Shown: one piece after another, positions 7,689 through 17,036 of the stretch | How positions within the stretch are numbered: position 1 is the stretch's first letter | Layout of the letters: every line of letters starts with the position of its first letter | DNA from: Streptomyces seoulensis | GTDB taxonomy: Bacteria; Actinomycetota; Actinomycetes; Streptomycetales; Streptomycetaceae | Direction of reading: 5' to 3' | Length of the DNA stretch: 64,000 bases | NCBI GenBank assembly: GCA_013364255.1 | Contig: CP054936.1 | Location: 6,838,353 to 6,902,352, forward strand | Translations under genes and position numbers: made by a program | Notes under the pieces: generated by a model | The model's database searches: none | What the model was told of the DNA's origin: nothing | The model's input: only the letters and a program-made list of their open reading frames with translations

Positions 7689-9299
7689 TCAGCGCGCCCC
7701 CGCCTCGGCGTGCTCCTCCGCGCGGGCGGCCGCCGCCGCGCCGCCGCCGAGGGTGGCCTCGGCCGCCGCGTACAGGGCGGCCGGGCGGACGCCGCTCAGG
7801 GCGGTGACCAGGTGGCCGTCGGGCCGGATCAGGAGCACGGTGTGCGGGGCGGCGCCCGGGTAGCTCTCGGCGACCAGCAGTTCGGCGGGGTGCGGCAGGG
7901 CGGTGACCGCCGCCGCCAGCCGGGGCATGATCCCGGCGCCCATCCAGTGCCGGCGTTCCCACACCACCGTGCCCGGCGCCACCAGCACCACCAGCAGCGC
8001 ACCGCGGCCCAGCCGGTCCCGCAGCGGTACGAACGTGCCGTCCTCCGCGGTCACCACCACATCGGCGACCGCCTCGCCGACCGGAGTGTCCACGGACGTC
8101 TCGGCGTCCACGGCCTCGGGCGCCAGCGGCGAGCCGGCGTACGACCCCGGCGCGCCGAGCGCTCCGTGCCCGAGGTGGCCGTCCATGAGGAGCGCGTCGT
8201 GCTGGCGTGCCGCCCCGGGGACGTACGACCGCAGTCCGCCGCCGCGCAGCACCGGCAGCACCTGGTCGGCGGCGCGCAGCCGGGCGGCGACGACGGCGCG
8301 CCGCTCGGTCTGGTAGCTGTCCAGCAGGGCCTCGTGCGGGCCGTGGTGCCAGACCGACGCCAGTTTCCAGGCGAGGTTGTCGGCGTCCCGCAGCCCCTCG
8401 TCCAGCCCCTGGGTGCCGAGCGCGCCCAGCAGATGGGCGGCGTCCCCGGCCAGGAACACCCGTCCGGCGCGCCAGCGGCGGGCCAGCCGGTGGTGGACGG
8501 TGTGCACGCCGGTGTCCAGGAGTTCGTACGCCGGCGCGTCTTCGCCGGTCCAGCCGGTGAGGGTCTCCCGGACGCGGGCGAGCAGGAGTTCGGGTGTGAC
8601 CAGGTCCTTGCCGGGCGGCAGCAGCCAGTCCAGCCGCCACACCCCCTCCGGCAGCGGCCGGGCGGTGATCTCCCCGGCGAACGGGCCGGAGGTCCGCCAC
8701 GGCGGGGTGCGGTGGAGGAACGCTTCCTCGGGCCGGGGGAGTTCGGTGCGCAGCGCGGCCACCGCGTGCCGTTCGACGGCCGTGCGGCCGGGGAAGCGGA
8801 TGTCCTGGAGCTTGCGCACGGTCGAGCGCGGGCCGTCGCAGCCGACCAGGTAGCTGCCGCGCCACCAGGTGCCGTCGGAGCCCCGGGTGTGGGCGGTGAC
8901 GCCCGACTGCTCCTGCTCTATCGTGTCGAGCCGGCTGTCGGCGGCGAGTTCGATCAGCGGCTCGCGGCCGGCGGCGGCGCGCAGCGCGCCGGTCAGCACG
9001 TGCTGGGCGATGTGCAGCGGGGCGGGGCCGGCGTCGCCGAACGCCACTTCGTTCGTCACCTGTTTGCGCCGCAGCGACCGCCATCCGGCCCAGCGCAGTC
9101 CGGCGGCGCCCAGCGGCATGCCGGCCAGCCGTTCCACCAGGGCGGCGGTGTCCTCGCGCAGCACGACGGTGCGCGCGGCGCGTGGCGCCTCCCGGCCCGG
9201 CATCTCGTCGAGGACGACGGACGGCACCTCCTGGCGGGCCAGCGCCAGGGCGAGCGTGAGCCCGACGGGCCCCGCCCCGACGACGATCACCGGGTCCAC
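7689..9299 (-). CDS. FAD-dependent aromatic-ring monooxygenase (PHBH family)
   Basis: A 536-residue flavoprotein monooxygenase of the PheA/TfdB (PHBH) type, cytoplasmic. The start is GTG 9299 (VDPVIVVGAG) with AGGGAG upstream. The FAD fingerprint GAGPVGLTLALALARQ begins near residue 7. The DG motif is YLVGCDGPRSTVRK, and the GD motif is RVFLAGDAAHLLGALGTQGLDEGL. The C-terminal 150 residues resemble the thioredoxin-like domain of phenol hydroxylases, ending in low-complexity Ala. The substrate is unknown; no ring-cleavage or ring-hydroxylation pathway genes are adjacent. The gene is monocistronic, with a 284-base gap to the leader peptide downstream. Confidence 0.85.
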   Translation of the reverse strand: MDPVIVVGAGPVGLTLALALARQEVPSVVLDEMPGREAPRAARTVVLREDTAALVERLAGMPLGAAGLRWAGWRSLRRKQVTNEVAFGDAGPAPLHIAQHVLTGALRAAAGREPLIELAADSRLDTIEQEQSGVTAHTRGSDGTWWRGSYLVGCDGPRSTVRKLQDIRFPGRTAVERHAVAALRTELPRPEEAFLHRTPPWRTSGPFAGEITARPLPEGVWRLDWLLPPGKDLVTPELLLARVRETLTGWTGEDAPAYELLDTGVHTVHHRLARRWRAGRVFLAGDAAHLLGALGTQGLDEGLRDADNLAWKLASVWHHGPHEALLDSYQTERRAVVAARLRAADQVLPVLRGGGLRSYVPGAARQHDALLMDGHLGHGALGAPGSYAGSPLAPEAVDAETSVDTPVGEAVADVVVTAEDGTFVPLRDRLGRGALLVVLVAPGTVVWERRHWMGAGIMPRLAAAVTALPHPAELLVAESYPGAAPHTVLLIRPDGHLVTALSGVRPAALYAAAEATLGGGAAAAARAEEHAEAGAR

Positions 9300-9417
9300 G
9301 GCGCGACGCTCCCTGCCCGCGGCGGCGTCCTGACGGACAGACGTGAACAAATGGTTGGAGCAGGGTGCACGATCACAGAACGTATGCAACCTACTGCCGC
9401 TGCCCGCGTCAAGCGAC

Positions 9418-9447
9418 AGGGGCAGTGGTGATCACTCCACTGCCCCT
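9418..9447 (-). terminator. hairpin terminator after gluD
   Basis: An 11-base perfect stem (AGGGGCAGTGG at 9418-9428 with its complement at 9437-9447) and an eight-base loop lie about 40 bases past the gluD stop on the minus strand. It separates the glu operon from the monooxygenase gene. Confidence 0.75.
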
Positions 9448-9486
9448 ATGCCACACGCATACGCCGGCCGGTGGGCCGACCGGGTG

Positions 9487-10374
9487 TCAGGCGGCCGTGC
9501 CCGCCGACTCGGCGCCCGCCACCGCCGCCGGCGCGAGCACCGCCCCGGTCGACTTCTTGCCGCGCCGCAGCCGCCGCTCCAGCCAGCTGGCGAAGCTGGT
9601 GAGGGAGAAGTTCAGGACGACGTAGACCACGGCCACGACGGTGAAGCTGGCGATGGTGTTCGCGCCGTAGTACGAACTCATCGGGGAGACGGACGCCAGC
9701 AGCTCCGGGAAGGTGAGGATCGCGCCGCCGAGCGCGGTGTCCTTCACGATCACCACCAGCTGGCTGACGATCGCCGGCAGCATCGCGGTGACCGCCTGCG
9801 GCAGCAGGATCGACGTCATGACCTGGGTCTTGCGCAGACCGATGGCCTGGGCGGCCTCCGTCTGGCCCTTGGGCAGCGCCAGGATGCCCGCGCGCACGAT
9901 CTCCGCGAGGACGGAGGCGTTGTAGAGGACGAGGCCGGTGACGACGGCGTACAGCGGCCGGTCGTCCGAACCGACGTCCGTGTACTGCGCGAACAGGGCG
10001 TTGCCGAAGATCATCAGGATCAGCACCGGGATGGCGCGGAAGAACTCCACGACCACGGCGGCCGGGACCCGCACCCAGGTGTGGTCGGAGAGCCGCGCGA
10101 TGCCGAAGAAGGCGCCCAGCGGCAGCGCGATGACCATCGACAGGGCCGCCGCGATCAGCGTGTTCTTCAGACCCGGCAGGATGTACGTGGTCCAGGACTC
10201 GGAGCCGGCCAGGAGCGGCTTCCACTTCGCCCAGTCCAGCTGCCCCTTGTCGTCCAGACCCCGGTAGACCCACCACGCCAGGGCCGCGAAGGCCAGCACG
10301 AACACGACCGAATAGAGGATGTTGCGCCGCTTGGCCCGGGGGCCCTGCGCGTCGTACAGCACCGAGGCGCTCAT
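9487..10374 (-). CDS. gluD: glutamate/polar amino acid ABC transporter permease GluD
   Basis: Permease subunit of a polar amino acid ABC importer, 295 residues, starting at ATG 10374 within an ATGA overlap with the gluC stop. Membrane segments begin with NILYSVVFVLAFAALAWWVY. The HisM-type domain has LPGLKNTLIAAALSMVIALPLG, and the EAA loop reads EAAQAIGLRKTQVMTSILLPQA, where the ATPase docks. About 20 Ala/Gly-rich residues end the protein. It forms a heterodimeric channel with GluC. Confidence 0.92.
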   Translation of the reverse strand: MSASVLYDAQGPRAKRRNILYSVVFVLAFAALAWWVYRGLDDKGQLDWAKWKPLLAGSESWTTYILPGLKNTLIAAALSMVIALPLGAFFGIARLSDHTWVRVPAAVVVEFFRAIPVLILMIFGNALFAQYTDVGSDDRPLYAVVTGLVLYNASVLAEIVRAGILALPKGQTEAAQAIGLRKTQVMTSILLPQAVTAMLPAIVSQLVVIVKDTALGGAILTFPELLASVSPMSSYYGANTIASFTVVAVVYVVLNFSLTSFASWLERRLRRGKKSTGAVLAPAAVAGAESAGTAA

Positions 10375-11036
10375 CGCTTCACCGCCACCTTCTTGCCCAC
10401 CCAGCCGAGGATCAGGCCGGTCGGCAGCGTCAGGCACACGAACCCGAACGCGAACACGGCGGAGATCAGCAGCAGCTGGGCCTCGTTCTCGATCATCTCC
10501 TTCATCAGCAGGGCCGCCTCCGCGACGCCGATCGCGGCGGCCACCGTGGTGTTCTTGGTGAGCGCGATCAGGACGTTGGTGAGCGGGCCGACGACCGAGC
10601 GGAACGCCTGCGGCAGCACCACCAGGGTGAGCACCTGCGTGAAGCTCAGCCCGAGCGCGCGGGCCGCCTCCGCCTGGCCGACCGGCACCGTGTTGATGCC
10701 GGAACGGATCGCCTCGCAGACGAACGCCGAGGTGTAGGCGATCAGTCCGAGGACGGCGAGCCGGAAGTTGATGGTGTCGAAGTTCTCACTGCCCAGGCCG
10801 ACCCCGAGGGTCTGGTTCAGGCCCAGGGAGGTGAACAGGATGATCACCGTCAGCGGGATGTTCCGCACGATGTTGACGTAGGCGGTACCGAAGCCGCGCA
10901 TGAGGGGCACCGGGCCGACGCGCATGCCGGCCAGCAGAGTGCCCCAGACCAGGGAGCCGGCGGCCGAGAGCAGCGTGAGCTGCACGGTCACCCAGAAGGC
11001 TCCCAGCAGGTCGTAGCCTGAAAGAAAGTCGAACAC
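10371..11036 (-). CDS. gluC: glutamate/polar amino acid ABC transporter permease GluC
   Basis: Second permease subunit, 221 residues, from GTG 11036 (VFDFLSGYDLLG) with GGGAG upstream. It has about five membrane helices. The EAA loop is EAARALGLSFTQVLTLVVLPQAFR, with NTTVAAAIGVAEA following. The longer open frame upstream runs into intergenic DNA after gluB and is rejected. It lies 76 bases after gluB and overlaps gluD. Confidence 0.92.
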   Translation of the reverse strand: MFDFLSGYDLLGAFWVTVQLTLLSAAGSLVWGTLLAGMRVGPVPLMRGFGTAYVNIVRNIPLTVIILFTSLGLNQTLGVGLGSENFDTINFRLAVLGLIAYTSAFVCEAIRSGINTVPVGQAEAARALGLSFTQVLTLVVLPQAFRSVVGPLTNVLIALTKNTTVAAAIGVAEAALLMKEMIENEAQLLLISAVFAFGFVCLTLPTGLILGWVGKKVAVKR

Positions 11037-11112
11037 GATCTCCCGTGCTTCCGCGTGTGGATGGGCGCCGGTGCGCCGCTCCCCCGTGGGCGGCGCACCG
11101 GCGGGCACTGGC

Positions 11113-11949
11113 TCAGCTCTTGATGTCGCCGATCTTCGGCGCCGGCTCGTTCTTGTAGTTCGCGGGACCGAAGTTGGCGTCCACGGCCTTCTTCCAGGAA
11201 CCGTCGGAGACCATGGCCTCAAGAGCCTTGTTGATCTTGGCCTTGAGGTCGCTGCCCTTCTTCACGCCGATGCCGTAGTTCTCGTTGGTCATCTTCAGAC
11301 CGCCGAGCTTGAACTTGCCCTTGAACTGGTCCTGGGCGGCGTAACCGGCGAGGATCGAGTCGTCGGTGGTCAGCGCGTCGATGGCCTTGTTCTGGAGGCC
11401 GTTCAGACAGGCGGAGTACGTCGGGTACTTCAGCAGGTTCGCCTTGGGCGCCAGCTTGTCCTTGATGTTCTGCGCCGAGGTGGAACCGGTGACCGAGCAC
11501 AGCTTCTTGCTGTTCAGGTCGGCGGGCGACTTGATCGAGGCGTCGTCGGCGCGGACCAGGACGTCCTGGTGGGCGAGCAGGTAGGGGCCGGCGAAGTCGA
11601 CCTTCTTCTCGCGCTCCGGGGTGATCGAGTAGGTGGCGGCGATGAACTCGACGTCACCGCGCTGGAGCATCGTCTCGCGGTCGGCACTCTTCGACTCCTT
11701 CCACTCGATCTGGTCCTCGTTGTAACCGAGCTTCTTGGCGACGTACTTGGCCACGTCCACGTCGAAGCCGGCGTAGCCCTGCGGCGTCTTCTGGCCCAGG
11801 CCCGGCTGGTCGTACTTGATGCCGATGGCGATCTTCTTGCCGCCGCCCGAGGAACCCTCGTCCTTCTTGTCGCCCGAACCGCACGCCGTCGCCGAGACGG
11901 CGAGGGCGAGCACGACGGCCGAGGCGGCGGTGACCTTGCGGAGCTTCAT
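11113..11949 (-). CDS. gluB: glutamate ABC transporter substrate-binding lipoprotein GluB
   Basis: Extracellular solute-binding lipoprotein, 278 residues. The ATG at 11949 (MKLRKVTAAS) is chosen over the ATG at 11958 because GAAGG sits nine bases upstream of the former and directly abuts the latter. A signal peptide ends in the lipobox SATAC, with lipidated Cys near residue 23 and then a Ser/Gly-rich linker. The amino acid binding fold (SBP_bac_3) follows, with GFDVDVAKYVAKKLGYN, FIAATYSITPEREKKVDFAGPYL and a late ENYGIGVKKGSDLKAKINKAL. Glutamate specificity is inferred from operon structure and family. Confidence 0.92.
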   Translation of the reverse strand: MKLRKVTAASAVVLALAVSATACGSGDKKDEGSSGGGKKIAIGIKYDQPGLGQKTPQGYAGFDVDVAKYVAKKLGYNEDQIEWKESKSADRETMLQRGDVEFIAATYSITPEREKKVDFAGPYLLAHQDVLVRADDASIKSPADLNSKKLCSVTGSTSAQNIKDKLAPKANLLKYPTYSACLNGLQNKAIDALTTDDSILAGYAAQDQFKGKFKLGGLKMTNENYGIGVKKGSDLKAKINKALEAMVSDGSWKKAVDANFGPANYKNEPAPKIGDIKS

Positions 11950-12215
11950 GATGAACATCCTTCGGGTGGTGAGGAGGTACGGGCCGCCGCCGAGGGCGCC
12001 GGACCGGACGGCCGGGCGGTGTCGGCGGGCGACGGCCGTGCCCGGCGGGCGGGCCGGTGGCGGGGCCGTCCGCCGGCGGACCGCCCGCGGGCGGGCGGGC
12101 AGGTCGCCGGCGGTGCGGCGCCCGTCGCCGACCGGGTGGTGCGGAAGTCGGAACGGGGGTGGTGCGGACGTCGGGAGCGGGGTGATGCGGACGCCGGAAC
12201 CGGGTGCGGCCGGGG

Positions 12216-12992
<777 letters not shown>

Positions 12993-13332
12993 CGCTTTCG
13001 GGCTCCGTCCTCCTCGGTTTGGGGGACCATAGCCAGGCGTTGTGTCCCTCGTCACCACATCTGAGGGAGATCTGAGCATCACGATCCGGTAGCGGCCGGA
13101 CACGAGTCGTAGCGGACCGGGCGAGAGCGCGTACCGGCTGGATAACGACGCGGGCGCGCAACCGGAAGCCTCTTGACGGCGTCCTCGTCCATCGGCGTGA
13201 CTGCCATGGTGCAGGTGCGCCCGCGCGTGCTCACTCAGGGTGCGTACGCGCCTACGCACACCCACTGCGCGAAACGACCACATGACAGATGAACCGGAGG
13301 GGGCCGGATGACGAGGAACCGAAGGGGGCCGG
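12993..13332. promoter_or_regulatory. divergent control region between gluA and the response regulator
   Basis: This 340-base region has no gene. It holds a direct repeat ATCTGAG-N4-ATCTGAG near 13060 on the gluA side. It also holds a perfect inverted repeat GTGCGTA-N6-TACGCAC at 13240-13259, centred about 80 bases before the response-regulator start, a plausible operator. The duplicated ribosome-binding-site unit is listed separately. I could not assign a confident -10/-35 pair. Confidence 0.5.
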
Positions 13333-13336
13333 ATGA
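13291..13336 (+). repeat. tandem duplication of a ribosome binding site plus start codon
   Basis: A 21-base unit ending in GGGGGCCGGATGA occurs at 13291-13311 and again at 13316-13336, with one mismatch and a 25-base period. The second copy supplies the response-regulator start. The first opens a 14-codon frame (MTRNRRGPDETASR) that overlaps and terminates within it. Confidence 0.85.
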
Positions 13337-14022
13337 GACTGCTTCTCGTTGAGGACGACAACCACGTGGCGGCCGCCCTGTCCGCGGTGCTGGCCCGGCA
13401 CGGCTTCGACGTCACCCATGCCCGCAGCGGCGAGGAGGCCCTCCAGGCACTCGTCCCCGAGGGCGCCGGCTTCGGCGTGGTCCTGCTCGACCTCGGACTG
13501 CCCGACCAGGACGGCTACGAGGTCTGCGGCAAGATCCGCAAGCGCACCGCCATCCCGGTGATCATGGTCACCGCCCGCTCCGACGTCCGCTCCCGCATCC
13601 ACGGCCTCAACCTCGGCGCCGACGACTACGTGGTCAAGCCCTACGACACCGGCGAACTGCTCGCCCGGATCCACGCCGTCAGCCGCCGCACCGTCCACGA
13701 GGACGCCACCGGCGGCGCCGACGAAGGAGCCCTCAGCCTCGGCTCCGTACGCATCGAACTGCCCACCCGGCAGGTCAGCGTGGCGGGCGCGGTCGTCCAG
13801 CTCACCCGCAAGGAGTTCGACCTGCTCGCGCTGCTCGCCCAGCGCCCCGGAGTCGTCTTCCGCCGCGAGCAGATCATCAGCGAGGTCTGGCGCACCAGCT
13901 GGGAGGGGACCGGCCGCACCCTGGAAGTGCACGTCGCCTCCCTGCGCTCCAAGCTGCGCATGCCGGCCCTGATCGAGACCGTGCGCGGCGTCGGCTACCG
14001 GCTCGTCGCCCCGGCCGCCTAG
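13333..14022 (+). CDS. OmpR-family response regulator
   Basis: A 229-residue DNA-binding response regulator. The receiver domain begins MRLLLVEDDNHVAAAL, with the acidic pair at residues 8-9, phospho-acceptor Asp53 in LLDLGLPDQDGYE, and the conserved Lys in VKPYDTGEL. The C-terminal winged helix (about residues 135-226) reads LTRKEFDLLALLAQRPGVVF and ends VRGVGYRLV. The histidine kinase gene follows after nine bases, so they are a cognate pair. A TAXI-type binding protein lies convergently behind the kinase and may share its signal. Confidence 0.93.
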   Translation: MRLLLVEDDNHVAAALSAVLARHGFDVTHARSGEEALQALVPEGAGFGVVLLDLGLPDQDGYEVCGKIRKRTAIPVIMVTARSDVRSRIHGLNLGADDYVVKPYDTGELLARIHAVSRRTVHEDATGGADEGALSLGSVRIELPTRQVSVAGAVVQLTRKEFDLLALLAQRPGVVFRREQIISEVWRTSWEGTGRTLEVHVASLRSKLRMPALIETVRGVGYRLVAPAA

Positions 14023-14031
14023 CGGGGCCGG

Positions 14032-15450
14032 GTGCGCACACGTCTGCTGCCGCTGCTCATCGTCCTGATGGCGGGGGTGCTGCTCGCCCTCGGGTTCCCG
14101 CTCGCCGTCAGCATGGCCGCGGGCGAGCAGCAGAAGGTGGTCGTCGACCGGATCGACGACACGGCGCGGTTCGCCGCCCTCGCCCAGTTCGTCACCGACC
14201 GGCCCTCCGGCTCCCGGCAGATCGCCCCCGACGAGCGCCGCGAGACCCTCAGCCGCGAACTCGCCAGCTACTACAGCGTCTACGGCATCCGGGCCGGCGT
14301 CTTCTACCGCTCCGGCATGCCCATGGCCAACGCGCCCTTCGCCTGGTCCCTGCCCACCGCCGGCGAGGTGCGCGAGGCCTTCGACGAGGCCCTGCTGAGC
14401 CGGCGCAGCCACGACCCCGAGCAGGTGTGGCCCTGGCAGCGGCACCGGCTCGTCGTCGCCTCGCCCGTCATCCGGGACGGCGACGTCGTCGCCGTCGTCC
14501 TCACCGACTCGCCCACCGGGCAGATGCGTTCGCGCACCCTGCACGACTGGCTGCTCGTCGGGGCGGGCGAGATCGTCGCCATGCTGGTCGCCGTCGGCGC
14601 GGCGCTCCGGCTGACCGGCTGGGTGCTGCGCCCGGTACGGGTGCTCGACGCCACCACCCACGACATCGCCACCGGACGGCTCAAGTCCCGGGTCGCGGCG
14701 GCCGGCGGACCACCGGAACTCAGGAGGCTGGCCCGCTCGTTCAACGAGATGGCCGACAACGTCGAGGACGTCCTGGAACAGCAGCGCGCCTTCGTCGCCG
14801 ACGCCTCCCACCAACTGCGCAACCCGCTCTCCGCCCTCCTGCTGCGCATCGAACTGCTCGCCCTCGAACTGCCCGAGGACAACGAGGAGATCGCCTCGGT
14901 GCGCACCGAGGGCAAGCGGCTGGCCCAGGTCCTGGACGACCTGCTCGACCTCGCGCTCGCCGAACACGCCGAGGCGGACCTCCGGCTCATCGACATCGGC
15001 GAGCTGGCCGCGGAGCGGGTGGCCGCCTGGGCGCCGGCCGCCGCGGCCAAGGGAGTGCTGCTGACCGGCGACTGCCCGGCGACCACCGCCTGGGCCGACC
15101 CCGTGACCCTGTCCTCCGCGCTGGACGCGGTGATCGACAACGCGGTGAAGTTCACCCCCGAGGGCAAGAGCGTCGCTGTGACGGTCGCCGGTGGCGGCGG
15201 CACGTCGACGGTCGTCGTCGCCGACCACGGACCGGGCCTCACCGACGACGAACTCGCCCGCGTCGGCGACCGGTTCTGGCGCAGCGGCCGCCACCAGAAC
15301 ATCAAGGGCTCCGGTCTCGGCCTGTCCATCACCCGCGCGCTGCTCGCGGCCGGCGGCGGCTCGCTCTCCTGCGACCACCACCACGACCGGGAACCGCGCG
15401 GGCTGAAGGTGACGGTCGGCGTCCCGCGGACGGACCCGCGACGCTCGTAG
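14032..15450 (+). CDS. sensor histidine kinase
   Basis: A membrane sensor kinase of 472 residues from GTG 14032. The N-terminal membrane segment (LLPLLIVLMAGVLLALGFPL) and a second at about residues 175-200 (LLVGAGEIVAMLVAVGAALRL) enclose an external domain of about 140 residues. HAMP follows (LRPVRVLDATTHDIATGRL). The phospho-acceptor His260 is in DASHQLRNPLSALL. The catalytic ATPase boxes are IDNAVKFTP (N box), VVADHGPGLTD (G1) and GSGLGLSITRALL (G2). All motifs are intact. The external domain has no family I recognise. Confidence 0.93.
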   Translation: MRTRLLPLLIVLMAGVLLALGFPLAVSMAAGEQQKVVVDRIDDTARFAALAQFVTDRPSGSRQIAPDERRETLSRELASYYSVYGIRAGVFYRSGMPMANAPFAWSLPTAGEVREAFDEALLSRRSHDPEQVWPWQRHRLVVASPVIRDGDVVAVVLTDSPTGQMRSRTLHDWLLVGAGEIVAMLVAVGAALRLTGWVLRPVRVLDATTHDIATGRLKSRVAAAGGPPELRRLARSFNEMADNVEDVLEQQRAFVADASHQLRNPLSALLLRIELLALELPEDNEEIASVRTEGKRLAQVLDDLLDLALAEHAEADLRLIDIGELAAERVAAWAPAAAAKGVLLTGDCPATTAWADPVTLSSALDAVIDNAVKFTPEGKSVAVTVAGGGGTSTVVVADHGPGLTDDELARVGDRFWRSGRHQNIKGSGLGLSITRALLAAGGGSLSCDHHHDREPRGLKVTVGVPRTDPRRS

Positions 15451-15501
15451 CGGCAGCGCCCGCGGACGGCCCGCCGGAGCGAGGCGATGCCCTTGCGCGG
15501 T

Positions 15502-16500
15502 CTAGGGTTTGACCGACCGGTAGTAGCGGCGCGCGCCCTCGTGCAGGACCAGCGGGTCGGTGTAGATGGCGGTGCGCAGGTCCACCAGCTGCGCGGAGTG
15601 GACGTGGGCGCCGATGCCGTCCCGGCTCTTGATGACGGTCCGGGTCACCCACTCGGTCAGCCGGGGGTCCACGTCCGCGCGGGTCATCAGCACGTTGGAC
15701 ACGGCGATGGTCGGCACGGTCGAACCGTTCTGGACGCTCGGATACGCCGACTCCGGCATGTTGGTGGCGCGGTAGTAGCGCGTCGCGCCGCCCTGCGCGT
15801 GCAGCTTGGCCACCAGATCGGAGTCGATCGGCACGAACCGGTACGGGAACTTGGCGGCAAGCTGCTTGAGGCCGTCCGTCGGCAGCCCGCCCGACCAGAA
15901 GAACGCGTCGATCGCGCCCTGCCGCAGCCGGTCCGGCCCGGTGTCGATGCCCTCGGCCATGGGACGTATGTCCTTGTGCGGGTCGATCCCGGACGCCGCG
16001 AGCACCCGCTCGGCGATCAGCCGGACGCCCGACTCCGGCGGACCGACCGCCACCCGCTTGCCCCGCAGGTCCGCCACCGAGTTGATCCGCGAGTTCCGCG
16101 CGACGACGAGCTGCACGTAGTCGTCGTAGAGGCGGGCCACCCCGCGCAGCCGCTCCGCGCCCGGCCGGCCCTCCAGCTCGTACGTCTCCACCGCGTCCGC
16201 CGCCGCGATGGTGAAGTCGGCCTTGCCGGTCGCCACGCGCGTGACGTTCTCCTGCGAGCCGTCGCTGGTCAGCAGCCGCACCTTCAGATCCGGCATGTCC
16301 TTGCTGAACGCGGTGCGCAGCCGCTCGCCGTACTCCTGGTAGACCCCGCGCAGGGTGCCGGTGCTGAAGGTGATCGTCCCGCTCGGCGGACGCTCGCCCA
16401 GCGGCAGCAGCCACCACAGCAGCAGCCCGAGGACGACGACACCGACGGCCGTGCCCTGGAGGCAGCGGCGCCTGCCGGGGGAGGAGAACAGCTTGGACAT
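15502..16500 (-). CDS. TAXI family solute-binding protein, orphan
   Basis: A 332-residue TAXI-type binding protein of TRAP transporters. From ATG 16500 it has a basic start and one hydrophobic segment (GTAVGVVVLGLLLWWLLPLG), an uncleaved anchor or signal. The family pattern follows: TFSTGTLRGVYQEYGERL, then VATGKADFTIAAADAV, DLRGKRVAVGPPESG and a late HVHSAQLVDLRTAIYTDP. No TRAP membrane subunits occur in the window. The gene is convergent with the histidine kinase (51 bases apart), so it may act as an accessory sensor rather than in transport. It is divergent from the MazG-like gene. Confidence 0.85.
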   Translation of the reverse strand: MSKLFSSPGRRRCLQGTAVGVVVLGLLLWWLLPLGERPPSGTITFSTGTLRGVYQEYGERLRTAFSKDMPDLKVRLLTSDGSQENVTRVATGKADFTIAAADAVETYELEGRPGAERLRGVARLYDDYVQLVVARNSRINSVADLRGKRVAVGPPESGVRLIAERVLAASGIDPHKDIRPMAEGIDTGPDRLRQGAIDAFFWSGGLPTDGLKQLAAKFPYRFVPIDSDLVAKLHAQGGATRYYRATNMPESAYPSVQNGSTVPTIAVSNVLMTRADVDPRLTEWVTRTVIKSRDGIGAHVHSAQLVDLRTAIYTDPLVLHEGARRYYRSVKP

Positions 16501-16578
16501 GCGCGCGATCCTGCCAGCCGGGGCCGGTGCTGGCCAGGCCACGGCGTCGACGCCGGCGCCGGCGGATAGGGTCGCCGT

Positions 16579-16983
16579 ATGAGCAGCTCGCCCGCCGATC
16601 TCGTCCGTGAGTTCCACCGCGCCTTCGGGCTCGACGCCCGCAGCACGCCGACCCGGGTGTCCCCGGCGCTCGCCGAGCACCGCGGCGAACTGCTCGCCGA
16701 GGAGGCGGCCGAGGTCGCCGAGGTGTCGGTGCACGGCCCGCTCGACCGGCTGGCGCACGAACTCGCGGACGTGGTCTACATCGCGTACGGCACCGCCCTG
16801 GTGCACGGCGTCGACCTCGACGAGGTGATCGCCGAGATCCACCGCGCCAACATGAGCAAGCTCGGCCCCGACGGCCAGGTCGCCCGCCGCGCCGACGGCA
16901 AGGTCCTCAAGGGCGACCACTACCGCGCGCCCGACGTCGCGTCCGTACTGCGCCGTCAGGGCTGGACCCCGGACGGCGCCTGA
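16579..16983 (+). CDS. MazG-like nucleotide pyrophosphohydrolase
   Basis: A 134-residue all-alpha NTP-PPase superfamily protein. The metal-binding helices are visible as ELLAEEAAEVAEV (ExxEE pattern) and LAHELADVVYIAYG (ExxD). Such enzymes hydrolyse nucleoside triphosphates to monophosphate and pyrophosphate, often for pool cleaning; the substrate here is unknown. TAGGGT at 16567-16572 lies six bases before the ATG with no ribosome binding site, so the mRNA is probably leaderless. Confidence 0.85.
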   Translation: MSSSPADLVREFHRAFGLDARSTPTRVSPALAEHRGELLAEEAAEVAEVSVHGPLDRLAHELADVVYIAYGTALVHGVDLDEVIAEIHRANMSKLGPDGQVARRADGKVLKGDHYRAPDVASVLRRQGWTPDGA

Positions 16984-17036
16984 CACCAGTGCCGGGACGT
17001 CGGGGCGGGTCGCCGCCGCGCCGCCCGGCGGCGGGG

